Shown: one piece after another, positions 25,545-34,186 of the stretch
Layout: every line of letters begins with the position of its first letter
Position numbering within the stretch: position 1 is the first letter of the stretch
Made by a program: the position numbers and the translations under genes
From: Spirochaetales bacterium
GTDB lineage: Bacteria; Spirochaetota; Spirochaetia; UBA9216
Direction of reading: 5' to 3'
Assembly (NCBI GenBank): GCA_016839055.1
Contig: JAEKNX010000008.1
Location: 62,001 to 126,000 of the forward strand
DNA length: 64,000 bases
The notes under the pieces: model-generated
What the model saw: the letters and a program-made list of their open reading frames with translations, nothing else
Database searches by the model: none
Told to the model about the DNA's origin: nothing

Positions 25545-25702
25545 CTATTTTTCTAAAATTGTACCATGTTTCAATTACCGGTCAATGAAAATACCCTCAG
25601 AATGATAAAAAAGTATCAGTCAAACCCAAAAATCAATAATTTCCATGAAGTTTCTGCGTCATCCTGTTGTAAAATTATATTAAATAAAAAATGGAGGCTG
25701 TT

Positions 25703-27073
25703 ATGAAAAAAATAATTCTTACATTCATGATTATCCTGCTTGTTTCAATGATTATGATCACCGGATGCGCGAAAGAAGAAAAGGCCGCTGTGGGCCCGGT
25801 GGAAATTGAATTCTGGACAACAGAAACCCAGTCAGATCGAATGTCGACTATTCAGGTTCTGGTCGACTCATTTCAGATAATGTATCCTGAAATCACAATC
25901 AAGCTGATTCCTGTGGATGAAAACGACATGCCTACACAGATCAATGCGGCAGCCGCTGCGGGAACCCTGCCCGCAATAATCGAATGCGCCGCTGAAAATG
26001 CTGTGGCTTTCGGGTCGGAAGGATTCCTTGACTCTGCCGCCGCTACGGCTCTCATCAATGAAATCGGGGCCGACAAGTTTTACGCCGGCACTTTAAAACT
26101 CAATTCAAGCGGAAGCGGTGAATATTACGGTATACCCTATCACGGATGGGTTCAGGGGCTATGGTACAGGGCAGACTGGTTTGAGGAAGCAGGACTGAAT
26201 CCTCCGTCTACCTGGAAAGATATTGAGAAAGCGGCAAAATACTTTTACAAACCTGATGAAAATAAATACGGAATACTCGTCGGAACAAAGGATGAAGCTT
26301 ATGCAGAGCAGTGTTTTACCCAGTTTGCCATGTCCAATAACGCGAGTCTGTTCGATAAAAACGGAAAGCTGATTTTCAACTCTCCGGAGATGAAAGAAAC
26401 CATAGAGTTCTATTCAAAAATCGCTAAATACAATCCTCCAGGCCCCCAGACCTGGAGAGCTCGGGATTATTATTTACAGGGCAAGATGGCCATGTTCTTT
26501 TATTCCACCTACATTATGGACGATCTCGCCCTCCAGGAAGTTGCAGCAGGCTCTCTTACCAGCGAAAACTTTAAAGATCTAGCGGGCTCCGATTTTAATC
26601 CGGAATTAGTTGAACACACCAGGCTCGCGTCGATCATCACCAATAAGAGTCCTGCAGGTTTCGGGGTCGTAGTATCCCTTGCAATGCCGAACCAAGGAGA
26701 TCCGGCAAAGACCGCGGCAGCGAAGAAATTCCTGCGCTATCTCTATACACCTAACGCCTATATTACATGGCTTCACATGGCCCCCGGCGGAATGAACCCT
26801 GTCCTAAAAGAGATAGCGGTCAATGAAAGATTCCAGAATGATCCAAAGGGAATTTTCAAACATTACGGCAAAGAAAAGATGGCCGAAATAATTCAGGGCC
26901 TGGATAAAATAGAGACATTCAGCATCGTCGAAGGCAACCGAATTGCAGCTGCAAGCAAAATCTATTCGCAGCAGATTATCCCTCAGATGCTCTACAAGAT
27001 CACCCAGGAGGGGATGAATGTTGATTCCGCAATGAAATGGGCCGAAGGTGAAATGAATAAACTGGCTGAATAA
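25703..27073 (+). CDS. Sugar ABC transporter, solute-binding lipoprotein
   Basis: A 456-residue family 1 (MalE-like) binding protein. I use the ATG at 25703 because the track ATG at 25691 overlaps the GGAGG ribosome site. The lipoprotein signal ends in 'MITGC' (Cys22). The mature part has 'VEIEFWTTETQSDRMSTIQVLVDSFQIMYPEITIKLIPV', 'GEYYGIPYHGWVQGLWYRADWFEEAGLNPPSTWKDIEKAAKYF' and 'GKMAMFFYS', the usual carbohydrate-binding layout. It feeds the two permeases encoded next. No ATPase is in the operon, so a shared MsmK-type ATPase elsewhere is likely. A strong hairpin follows the stop codon. Confidence 0.92.
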   Translation: MKKIILTFMIILLVSMIMITGCAKEEKAAVGPVEIEFWTTETQSDRMSTIQVLVDSFQIMYPEITIKLIPVDENDMPTQINAAAAAGTLPAIIECAAENAVAFGSEGFLDSAAATALINEIGADKFYAGTLKLNSSGSGEYYGIPYHGWVQGLWYRADWFEEAGLNPPSTWKDIEKAAKYFYKPDENKYGILVGTKDEAYAEQCFTQFAMSNNASLFDKNGKLIFNSPEMKETIEFYSKIAKYNPPGPQTWRARDYYLQGKMAMFFYSTYIMDDLALQEVAAGSLTSENFKDLAGSDFNPELVEHTRLASIITNKSPAGFGVVVSLAMPNQGDPAKTAAAKKFLRYLYTPNAYITWLHMAPGGMNPVLKEIAVNERFQNDPKGIFKHYGKEKMAEIIQGLDKIETFSIVEGNRIAAASKIYSQQIIPQMLYKITQEGMNVDSAMKWAEGEMNKLAE

Positions 27074-27083
27074 TCTATTTGAT

Positions 27084-27110
27084 ATTACGGCGGGATTATC
27101 CCGCCGTAAT
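27084..27110 (+). other. Strong intercistronic stem-loop after the sugar-binding gene
   Basis: ATTACGGCGGGA, loop TTA, TCCCGCCGTAAT: a perfect 12-bp stem with a three-base loop between the binding-protein stop and the first permease. No T-run follows, so it is more likely a 3' stabiliser or processing point that keeps binding-protein mRNA abundant than a full terminator. Confidence 0.75.
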
Positions 27111-27124
27111 ACACCGGAGAAATT

Positions 27125-28006
27125 ATGAGTATAGCTGTAAAAACCCTGAGCCTGAAGCAGAGAGAAGCCCGGTTTGGAAGAGTATTAATTGCTCCGGCGG
27201 TTATTATCATTGCCGCGCTGATTTTCTATCCGATTTTATATCAGATGTACATGAGTTTCTTCGACGTTAAACTTCTTGACCGAAGCGTTTTTGTCGGATT
27301 TGAAAACTACAGAGAAATTCTCACTGACTCATCCTTCTGGAAGGCGGTTTTCACAACAGCCGTCTATGTGTTCTTCACCGTTGCCGGAACAACCTTGACC
27401 GGACTCGGCGTGGCCCTTTTAATGAACAGGGATTTTCCTCTCCGAGGACTGGTAAGAAGCCTCATACTCCTTCCCTATGTTGCCCCGGTAATCTCGGTTG
27501 TCTATGCCTGGAAACAGATCTTCGATCCGGTAAACGGCATATTCATGCACCTAACCGTAGAAAAACTCCACCTCTTTGATGAACGCTTCAACCTTATCGG
27601 CTCCCCGGACAGCGCGCTGTGGATTGCAATAATCTTCAGTATCTGGAAAAACTTTCCGTTCACTTACCTGATGATCCTCTCGCGATTGCAGGCAGTAGAC
27701 ACCAGCCTCTATGAAGCCGCGGAAATAGACGGAGCCGGCGGCTGGCAGAAGTTCAAAGCCATCACCCTCCCGGAAGTCTATTTCGTGATGGGAGCTCTCA
27801 TCCTGCTCCGGATCATCTGGAACTTTTTCAAGTTCGAGGACATCTACCTGCTGGCCGATAATGTGAAAGTTCTGTCCATCTACACCTACTTCAAAGCCTT
27901 CGTAGGAACAATGGAACTGGGTACAGGTGCCGCCCTGGCCATCCTGCAGTTCAGCCTCCTTGTGCTATTAATCCTGTTCTATGTAAAGAGGGTACTCAAA
28001 TGGTAA
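27125..28006 (+). CDS. Sugar ABC transporter, permease 1 (MalF-like)
   Basis: A 293-residue membrane protein with six helices. The N-terminus 'RFGRVLIAPAVIIIAALIFYPILYQMYMSFFD' and the ATPase-contact EAA loop 'LYEAAEIDGAGGWQKFKAITLPEVYFV' identify a MalF/UgpA-type carbohydrate permease. The start ATG at 27125 has CGGAG upstream, just after the intercistronic stem-loop. It overlaps permease 2 by 7 bases, and the pair should form the heterodimeric channel. Confidence 0.93.
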   Translation: MSIAVKTLSLKQREARFGRVLIAPAVIIIAALIFYPILYQMYMSFFDVKLLDRSVFVGFENYREILTDSSFWKAVFTTAVYVFFTVAGTTLTGLGVALLMNRDFPLRGLVRSLILLPYVAPVISVVYAWKQIFDPVNGIFMHLTVEKLHLFDERFNLIGSPDSALWIAIIFSIWKNFPFTYLMILSRLQAVDTSLYEAAEIDGAGGWQKFKAITLPEVYFVMGALILLRIIWNFFKFEDIYLLADNVKVLSIYTYFKAFVGTMELGTGAALAILQFSLLVLLILFYVKRVLKW

Positions 28007-28962
28007 AGAAAAAAAACATTTTCCGTTCGACCGGCATTTTGCTGCTGATACTGCTCGTAGTCCTTTTTTCAGTATTTCCTTTCATCCAGATGCTCTCTAC
28101 ATCCCTTAAATATCAATGGGATTGGGGGAATCCCTCGCTGATACCTACCAAGATAAACCTCGAAGCCTATAAAGAACTGCTCAATATCGGACAGGCGGAA
28201 AAGAACATTCCCGACTCAATCAAAAACCTTCTCGATGAGAATCCGGAACTGACGACCGAACAGAGAAAACAGATTCTAAGCAAATACGCAAGCACCGGTG
28301 ATGTGTTTCCATTCATGAATTATTTCAGAAACTCCCTTCTATTGTCCTTTTCCGCCGCGTTTCTTTCACTCGTGCTTGCCGTGTTCGGCGCCTATTCCTT
28401 CTCCAGAACCAAATACAGGGGAAGAGGAGTAATCCAGCGGGGTGTATTATTCGTCTATATGTTCGGCGGCATCATCCTGCTCGTACCCTTATTCAAACTA
28501 GCGGTAGCCGTGGGCCTGGCAAGAACACCCTCCGGCAGCTTTCTTGCGCTTCTGATTATTTACATAGTACAGACCCTGCCGGTTTCCCTCTACATGCTCG
28601 GAAATTATTTCAGGACTATTCCTTTATCGATCGAAGAATCAGCCCTAATGGAGGGCTGCTCACGATTCGGCACAATTTGGAGGATAATCATTCCCTTGTC
28701 TATCTCAGCGATTGTTACCGTATTCATCTACTCATTCATGATTGCCTGGAACGAATATTTATATGTGTCGGTGTTCTTAAAATCCTACAAAGACCTCTAT
28801 ACTCTCCCTATCGGACTCCGCGCGCTTTTTGTTTCTAAAAACGCCATCTGGGATCGGATAATGGCGGCATCGATGCTGACGGCTGTGCCTGTAGTCATTC
28901 TCTTCATGACTATCCAGAAGAACCTTATTTCCGGGATGAGCGCCGGAGGGGTCAAAGAATAA
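28000..28962 (+). CDS. Sugar ABC transporter, permease 2 (MalG-like)
   Basis: A 320-residue membrane protein with six helices and the EAA loop 'EESALMEGCSRFGTIWRIIIPLSISAIVTVF' near residue 220, which places it in the MalG/UgpE group. Between helices 1 and 2 it carries an extra extracytoplasmic stretch of about 70 polar residues (about 35-105, 'LNIGQAEKNIPDSIKNLLDENPELTTEQRKQIL'), longer than most family members have. It is the last gene of the operon; 117 bases separate it from the BMP-type binding-protein gene. Confidence 0.92.
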   Translation: MVKKKNIFRSTGILLLILLVVLFSVFPFIQMLSTSLKYQWDWGNPSLIPTKINLEAYKELLNIGQAEKNIPDSIKNLLDENPELTTEQRKQILSKYASTGDVFPFMNYFRNSLLLSFSAAFLSLVLAVFGAYSFSRTKYRGRGVIQRGVLFVYMFGGIILLVPLFKLAVAVGLARTPSGSFLALLIIYIVQTLPVSLYMLGNYFRTIPLSIEESALMEGCSRFGTIWRIIIPLSISAIVTVFIYSFMIAWNEYLYVSVFLKSYKDLYTLPIGLRALFVSKNAIWDRIMAASMLTAVPVVILFMTIQKNLISGMSAGGVKE

Positions 28963-28985
28963 AAGCAGGAGGCGCAGGGGGATTT

Positions 28986-29017
28986 TATTTTCTTAACCGC
29001 ATATTTTCTTAACCACA
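28986..29017. repeat. Tandem 16-bp repeat upstream of the BMP operon promoter
   Basis: TATTTTCTTAACCGCA is followed directly by TATTTTCTTAACCACA, one mismatch in 16. The pair ends one base before the -35 box (29019), which is where activators bind. A 16-bp period is not an exact helical multiple. Confidence 0.6.
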
Positions 29018-29018
29018 C

Positions 29019-29047
29019 TTGATTTATGTGTCTGCGGAGGGTAAAAT
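29019..29047 (+). promoter_or_regulatory. Promoter of the BMP-type ABC operon
   Basis: TTGATT, 17-base spacer, TAAAAT. It leaves a leader of about 26 bases with AGGAG before the ATG at 29080. Confidence 0.55.
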
Positions 29048-29079
29048 ATTCTTTAATTTTTCCAAAAGGAGCATTTAAA

Positions 29080-30186
29080 ATGAAGAAAAACAGGGTAGTA
29101 CTCGTACTGGTGGCACTTCTTCTTATCAGCCTGCCAGTTTTCGCCGGCGGATCACAGGAAGAAGCAGTAGCAGAAACTGAAAATTCTGCATTCAAGGTAG
29201 CATTCGTCTACATCGGAATCCCCGGTGATCTCGGATGGACCTTCGAGCATGACAGAGGCAGACTTGCCGCTGTTAAAGCTCTCGGTGACAAGATTGAGAC
29301 GGCCTATGTTGAAAATGTACCTGAAGGACCGGACGCAACCAGAGTAATCAGGCAGTTCGCGCAGAAGGGATTCAACATGATCTTCACAACCTCTTTCGGA
29401 TACATGGATCCGACTCTCGAGGTTGCCGCAGAATATCCCGATGTAGTATTCGAACATTGTTCAGGCTACAAGACATCTGACAACACCGCTAATTACTTTG
29501 GCCGGATTTACCAGTCAAGATACTTGAGCGGCATGGTCGCAGGCTCTGCGACAAAGTCAAACGTTATTGGATATGTAGGAGCCTTCCCTATCCCCGAAGT
29601 CGTCAGAGGAATTAATGCCTTTACAATCGGTGTCCTGAAAACAAATCCTAAAGCCGTAGTCAAGGTTGTCTGGACCAATACCTGGTACGACCCCGTTAAA
29701 GAGCGTGAAGCAGCGGTTGCCCTCCTCGATTCTGGCGCAGACGTAATTGCTCAGCACCAGGATACAACCGAACCCCAGAAGGCGGCCCAGGAACGTGGTC
29801 TCTATTCAATAGGCTACCATTCCGACATGGCGGGCTTTGTAGGCGATTCAGTACTTGTAAGTGCAATGTGGGAATTCGGTCCCTTCTATACCGAAAGAAT
29901 CGAAGCCGCAATGAACGGCAGTTGGAAATCACAGTCATACTGGGGAGGCCTCGCCGACGGTATTGTCAAACTCTCCGACTTCAGCCCGCTTGTTTCAGAG
30001 GATGTGAAAAAACTTGTCCTTGCTGAAAAGAAAAAAATAGAATCAGGAAGCTGGGACGTATTCAACGGTCCAGTGATGAATCAGTCCGGCAAAACCGTCA
30101 TTGCAGCCGGAAGCGTACCCGCCGACGGAGATCTGCTCGGAATGAGCTATTTCGTTAAAGGCGTAGTAGGTACTGTTAATCAGTAA
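29080..30186 (+). CDS. BMP-family ABC transporter binding protein (nucleoside-type)
   Basis: A 368-residue BMP/PnrA-like receptor. The ATG at 29080 has AGGAG upstream; the track start at 29026 lies before the promoter -10 box and cannot be translated from it. The signal peptide ends 'LPVFAGGSQEEA' with no lipobox cysteine, an export signal seen often in spirochaete binding proteins. The mature part follows the Med/BMP pattern 'FKVAFVYIGIPGDLGWTFEHDRGRLAAV', 'ATRVIRQFAQKGFNMIFTTSFGYMDP', 'YFGRIYQSRYLSGMVAG' and 'VVWTNTWYDPVKEREAAVALLDSGADVIAQHQDTTEPQKAAQERG'. Characterised relatives bind purine nucleosides. The three transporter genes follow after a stem-loop. Confidence 0.93.
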   Translation: MKKNRVVLVLVALLLISLPVFAGGSQEEAVAETENSAFKVAFVYIGIPGDLGWTFEHDRGRLAAVKALGDKIETAYVENVPEGPDATRVIRQFAQKGFNMIFTTSFGYMDPTLEVAAEYPDVVFEHCSGYKTSDNTANYFGRIYQSRYLSGMVAGSATKSNVIGYVGAFPIPEVVRGINAFTIGVLKTNPKAVVKVVWTNTWYDPVKEREAAVALLDSGADVIAQHQDTTEPQKAAQERGLYSIGYHSDMAGFVGDSVLVSAMWEFGPFYTERIEAAMNGSWKSQSYWGGLADGIVKLSDFSPLVSEDVKKLVLAEKKKIESGSWDVFNGPVMNQSGKTVIAAGSVPADGDLLGMSYFVKGVVGTVNQ

Positions 30187-30192
30187 AATATC

Positions 30193-30223
30193 AGCCCGGC
30201 ATTAAAGGCCGGGCTTCTTCATT
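30193..30223 (+). terminator. Attenuating terminator between BMP-type receptor and transporter genes
   Basis: AGCCCGGC, 7-base loop, GCCGGGCT, then TCTTCATT. A GC-rich perfect 8-bp stem with a weak T-rich tail. It should partly end transcription after the abundant receptor and let the rest continue into the ATPase and permease genes. Confidence 0.7.
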
Positions 30224-30237
30224 ACCAAGGATTCCAA

Positions 30238-31806
30238 ATGACAGCAGTAACTAAGGGGGCCGGAAATACAGCGCCCGAACTCATCCTCGAAATGAGAGGG
30301 ATTACCAAATCTTTTCCGGGAGTAACAGCTAACGACAAGGTAGATCTAGAACTCTTTCGCGGTGAAGTCCTGGCTCTTCTGGGTGAAAACGGCGCGGGAA
30401 AAAGCTCTCTGATGAATGTGCTCATCGGTCTGTACAGACCTGATGCAGGACAAATATTTTTGAACGGAAAAAAGGTTCACATACACTCGCCAAAGGACTC
30501 AATGGAACTGGGAATCGGAATGGTCCACCAGAATTTCAAGCTTGTAGACACCATGACTGTAGTTGAAAATGTTATCCTCGGAGAAAAAGATCTCAAACTC
30601 ATACCTAACATGAAAAAGGCCGCAGAGCGGATCAGGAGCATCTCAGACCATTATAATCTTAAAGTAAATCCTGATAAATACATTGGGCAGCTGAGTGTCG
30701 GCGAACAGCAGCGCGTAGAAATTCTCAAACTCATTTATCGGGGTGCGGAAATTCTTATTCTCGATGAACCCACTGCCGTCCTGACTCCCCAGGAGTCGGA
30801 TGAACTCTGCAACATCATCTCGCAGATGACATCGGAAGGAAAGTCCGCCATCTTCATTACCCATAAGATGGAAGAGGTAATAAAGTTTTCAGACTGGGTC
30901 AGAGTCCTTAAAAAAGGGAAACTCGTGGCAGTGAAAAAAACATCCGACACCGACCCCTCGGATCTGGCTAAAATGATGGTTGGACGGGAAGTGCTGTTCA
31001 ATATTGAAAAAATGCCTTTTACTCCCGGAGAGAATGTTCTGAAAATAATCAAACTGAATGCGTCCGATCCTAACGGCATAAAGGTTCTCGATAACATCTC
31101 GGTTACCGTCAGAAAACACGAGATTCTAGGCATAGCTGGTGTTGCCGGCAACGGACAGGTCGAATTGACCGAGGCCGTAACAGGACTCAGAACGTCTCAG
31201 AGCGGTGAGGTTCTGATAAACGGAGAAAACCTGACTAACCGTTCACCGATCGAGATGATTAGATCAGGAGTAAGTCATATTCCGTCTGACAGGGTGGCCA
31301 TGGGAATAGTAGGAGACATGAGTGTTGCCAGCAACCTTGCAATGAAGGGCTACCGAAACAAGCCGATCGTCTCCAGGGGAATCCTCCGGACATCCCTCAT
31401 CCTCGCTTTTGCAAGGAGGATGATCTCGGCTTTTAATATATCAACGCCCGGTCCTCAGACTCATGTTAAGTTTCTCTCTGGCGGCAATATCCAGAAGACG
31501 ATTCTCGCCCGGGAAATTGATGCCTGCGGCGATCTCCTGGTTGCAGCCTATCCGTCGAGAGGGCTGGACGTCGGCGCAACCGAAGCAGTAAGAAAAGAAA
31601 TAGTCCGGCAGCGGGACGAAGGACGGGCAGTTCTTCTTGTCTCTGAGGATCTCGAAGAACTCATTTCCATCTCGGACAGGATTGCTGTAATGTATGGGGG
31701 CCGGATAATAGGAATTGTCGATTCCGAAGGCTGTGACATAGAAAAAATCGGGCTCATGATGGCCGGAATTGAGAACCATCAGCAAGAAAGAGGGAGCAGA
31801 ACTTGA
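30238..31806 (+). CDS. BMP-type ABC transporter, duplicated ATP-binding protein
   Basis: A 522-residue double ATPase of the YufO/RbsA type. First half: Walker A 'LLGENGAGKSSLMNVLIGL', signature 'LSVGEQQRVEILKLIY', Walker B 'ILILDEPTAVLTPQE'. The second half has an eroded P-loop 'GVAGNGQVELTEAV' but a good signature 'LSGGNIQKTILAREI'. This asymmetric degeneration is normal in the family. It energises the two permeases that follow and overlaps the first by four bases. It probably serves nucleoside uptake, with salvage by the phosphoribosyltransferase at 20 kb. Confidence 0.94.
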   Translation: MTAVTKGAGNTAPELILEMRGITKSFPGVTANDKVDLELFRGEVLALLGENGAGKSSLMNVLIGLYRPDAGQIFLNGKKVHIHSPKDSMELGIGMVHQNFKLVDTMTVVENVILGEKDLKLIPNMKKAAERIRSISDHYNLKVNPDKYIGQLSVGEQQRVEILKLIYRGAEILILDEPTAVLTPQESDELCNIISQMTSEGKSAIFITHKMEEVIKFSDWVRVLKKGKLVAVKKTSDTDPSDLAKMMVGREVLFNIEKMPFTPGENVLKIIKLNASDPNGIKVLDNISVTVRKHEILGIAGVAGNGQVELTEAVTGLRTSQSGEVLINGENLTNRSPIEMIRSGVSHIPSDRVAMGIVGDMSVASNLAMKGYRNKPIVSRGILRTSLILAFARRMISAFNISTPGPQTHVKFLSGGNIQKTILAREIDACGDLLVAAYPSRGLDVGATEAVRKEIVRQRDEGRAVLLVSEDLEELISISDRIAVMYGGRIIGIVDSEGCDIEKIGLMMAGIENHQQERGSRT

Positions 31807-32894
31807 GAATCCATTTTAAGAAACGGAAATCCTATTCCGCCGCAGCAGCTGTCCTTACACCGGTGATATCATTTATCATTTCACTGCTTCTGACCGGAAT
31901 CATGCTGGCGGCCTTTGATATTAATCCTTTCAAAACCTATACCAATATGTTCCAGGGCGCATTCGGCACATGGCGGGATTTTACCGAAACCCTCGTGAAA
32001 GCAATTCCGCTGATCCTGACAAGTCTCGGCGTCGCTACAGCCTTCAAGCTGAAGTTCTGGAACATCGGGGCCGAAGGGCAGCTGGTTCTAGGCGGTATTG
32101 CCGCGTCAGGGGTAGCACTTTTCTGGTCATCCTGGTTGCCGCCTTTTCTGCTGCTTCCGGTCTCAATTCTTGTCGGAGCCGCAGCCGGAGGACTGTGGGC
32201 CGGAGTTCCGGCCATCCTTAAGGTAAAACTGAATGTCGATGAGACCCTGACAACCCTCATGCTGAACTATGTCGCAATCCTCGCCTATGACGGCATATAC
32301 TGCGGCCCCTGGCGGGATCCAAACGGCTACGGCTTTCCGGGAACCGCTCAGTTTCCGGCAGCAGCCTGGCTTCCCCGCCTCTCAGGAAGGGCTCATATGG
32401 GGCTGATATTCGCGCTTATTATCGCGGCCCTCCTGTGGTTTGCGTTTTACCGGACAAAATGGGGCTTCGAGCTTCAGATGATTGGGCAGAACAAGAAGGC
32501 TGCCCGGGTTCTCGGCGTAAATATTGGACGGAATGTTATTCTTGCCCTCCTTGTTTCCGGCGCAATCTCCGGCATTGCCGGAGCATGCGAGGTCACAGGC
32601 ATTGCAAGGCGGCTGCAACAGGGACTGTCCCTCGGCTACGGCTACACCGCAATTATCATAGCCTGGATGAGCCGGCTTAACCCCGCAGTCTGTGTTCCGG
32701 TATCAATCCTGATGGCAGGACTCCTTGTCGGAGGCGACAGCGTCCAGATAATGATGGGCGTCCCGTCGGCAATGGGCAAGGTAATGCAGGGAATGATCCT
32801 CTTTCCCATGCTCGCCGGTTCAATATTCACGGAATACCGGCTGGTGGTCTCCAGACGTAACACGGACATAAGTGAAGCGGAGGTGGCAAAATGA
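31803..32894 (+). CDS. BMP-type ABC transporter, permease 1 (YufP-like)
   Basis: A 363-residue BPD_transp_2 (branched-chain/ribose/nucleoside class) membrane protein with about 9-10 helices. Typical segments are 'FKTYTNMFQGAFGTWRDFTETLVKAIPLILTSLGVATAFKLKFWNIGAEGQLVLGGIAA', 'KVKLNVDETLTTLMLNYVAIL' and 'LGVNIGRNVILALLVSGAISGIAGACEV'. The N-terminal 'KAIPLILTSLGVA' and 'NIGAEGQ' motifs are diagnostic for the YufP/NupB side. The start is a TTG at 31803 overlapping the ATPase stop (TTGA), and the end overlaps permease 2 by four bases. Confidence 0.93.
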   Translation: MRIHFKKRKSYSAAAAVLTPVISFIISLLLTGIMLAAFDINPFKTYTNMFQGAFGTWRDFTETLVKAIPLILTSLGVATAFKLKFWNIGAEGQLVLGGIAASGVALFWSSWLPPFLLLPVSILVGAAAGGLWAGVPAILKVKLNVDETLTTLMLNYVAILAYDGIYCGPWRDPNGYGFPGTAQFPAAAWLPRLSGRAHMGLIFALIIAALLWFAFYRTKWGFELQMIGQNKKAARVLGVNIGRNVILALLVSGAISGIAGACEVTGIARRLQQGLSLGYGYTAIIIAWMSRLNPAVCVPVSILMAGLLVGGDSVQIMMGVPSAMGKVMQGMILFPMLAGSIFTEYRLVVSRRNTDISEAEVAK

Positions 32895-33844
32895 TACTGC
32901 TTATATCATCAATAATCGCGATAACACTGAAGGCCGGAACATCGCTGGTTTTTGCGACCATCGGAGAAATTTTCACCGAAAAATCCGGCATTCTGAATCT
33001 GGGAATTGAGGGCATAATGTTGATGAGCGCTGTCATCGCTTTTACCGTTTCATACTATACAGGCAACCTGAGTGCGGCGATCCTTTCAGCCATGCTCACA
33101 GGCGGAGTTCTCTCCCTGATTCATGCCTTCCTGTCAATAACGATGCAGGCCCAGCAGGTTGTAAGCGGCCTGTCTATCACTCTATTCGGTACTGGAATGG
33201 CCAGCTTTCTCGGGCAGACCCTCGGACCAGAGACTAACAGCGGTTACCTGACAGGCCTCTCGGCGGCGAGACTACAAACCTTAACCATACCCGGACTTTC
33301 GAGACTCCCTTTAATCGGACCAGTCTTCAATCAGGATCCGCTGACCTACATAGTACTTCTTCTCATTCCGGTCTCCTGGTTTTTCATGTACAAGACAAAA
33401 CATGGGCTCAACCTCAGAGCCGTAGGCGAAAATCCGCAGACAGCCGATGCTATGGGAATCAACGTTCCGCGCATCCGTTATCTATATACGATTGTCGGAG
33501 GCATGCTTGCCGGGATAGGCGGTGCGCATCTGTCGCTGTCATACACTCCCGGATGGACGGACAATATCACCGGCGGACGAGGTTGGATAGTAATAGCCCT
33601 TGTTATCTTCTCTCTATGGAACCCATCGAGAGCAATCTGGGGAGCATTGCTCTTCGGAGGCATAAACGCGGTGCAGTTCCGCCTGCAGGCATCCGGAGCC
33701 GATATTTCATCTACCCTCCTTAACATGCTGCCGTACCTTGTTACAATCGCTGTTCTTGTAATTATAACGGTCTGGGAAGACCGAAAAAGGACAACAGGAT
33801 CACCTGCTGCCCTCGGTACTCCCTATCAGCGGGAGGAGAAGTAG
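32891..33844 (+). CDS. BMP-type ABC transporter, permease 2 (YufQ-like)
   Basis: A 317-residue partner permease with 'LKAGTSLVFATIGEIFTEKSGILNLGIEGIMLMSAVIAF', the family's 'ExxGxLNLGxEGxM' motif. 'LRAVGENPQTADAMGINVPRIRYLYTIVGGMLAGIGGAHLSL' and a C-terminal 'ADISSTLLNMLPYLVTIAVLVI' follow. It forms the heterodimer with the preceding permease. It is the last gene of the operon; a bidirectional terminator hairpin follows 14 bases after the stop. Confidence 0.93.
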   Translation: MILLISSIIAITLKAGTSLVFATIGEIFTEKSGILNLGIEGIMLMSAVIAFTVSYYTGNLSAAILSAMLTGGVLSLIHAFLSITMQAQQVVSGLSITLFGTGMASFLGQTLGPETNSGYLTGLSAARLQTLTIPGLSRLPLIGPVFNQDPLTYIVLLLIPVSWFFMYKTKHGLNLRAVGENPQTADAMGINVPRIRYLYTIVGGMLAGIGGAHLSLSYTPGWTDNITGGRGWIVIALVIFSLWNPSRAIWGALLFGGINAVQFRLQASGADISSTLLNMLPYLVTIAVLVIITVWEDRKRTTGSPAALGTPYQREEK

Positions 33845-33857
33845 GTCACAATAAAAA

Positions 33858-33890
33858 ACCCGTTCGGTAATTCTTCGAACGGGTCTTTCC
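33858..33890. terminator. Bidirectional intrinsic terminator
   Basis: ACCCGTTCG, 9-base loop, CGAACGGGT gives a perfect 9-bp stem. On the plus side it is followed by CTTTCC; on the minus side the flank reads TTTTTATT. It ends the BMP-type operon and could also end minus-strand transcription from the remnant at 33912-34136. Confidence 0.8.
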
Positions 33891-33911
33891 AGTCTTACGA
33901 ATAATACTGAA

Positions 33912-34136
33912 TCAGTTCTGGACCTGATCGAGGACCACGCCCACCGAATAATTCCCCGAGTAGTCTACGGTGAAAATACGGTAGTAATAGTGCGTGTCCG
34001 AGAGCCGTCGACTCCGGCAGATACAGCAACAGTGCTGCCGAATATCCCCACGAGAAAACAGCCGGTCGCGGACATACTCAAAAGCCTCCACTACGCCATT
34101 CCACGGCAATGGCAAAACACCAAATTCCAGCCCCAT
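33912..34136 (-). pseudogene. Small ORF, probable remnant of an Fn3-containing gene
   Basis: A 74-residue frame with ATG but no ribosome site. Its last third, 'DTHYYYRIFTVDYSGNYSVGVV', resembles the closing strands of a fibronectin type III domain as found in secreted bacterial proteins, while the rest matches nothing I know. A whole Fn3 domain needs about 90 residues, so this looks like the tail of a decayed surface-protein gene, followed by a terminator on its strand. It may instead be a chance ORF. Together with the flanks, the 343-base region between permease 2 and the cyclase holds only this frame, a terminator and the palindrome at 34158. Confidence 0.3.
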
Positions 34137-34157
34137 GCTTTTTACTAATCTTTCGCA

Positions 34158-34186
34158 ATCTATGAATATATGGTATATTCATAGAT
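34158..34186. promoter_or_regulatory. Perfect 29-bp palindrome abutting the cyclase start codon
   Basis: ATCTATGAATATA, centre TGG, TATATTCATAGAT: perfect 13-bp arms. The ATG at 34187 follows immediately. TATATT (34174-34179) is a possible -10 box seven bases before the ATG, again predicting a leaderless mRNA. Because of the symmetry the same -10 exists on the minus strand. The site could be an operator that blocks the cyclase promoter. Confidence 0.6.
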
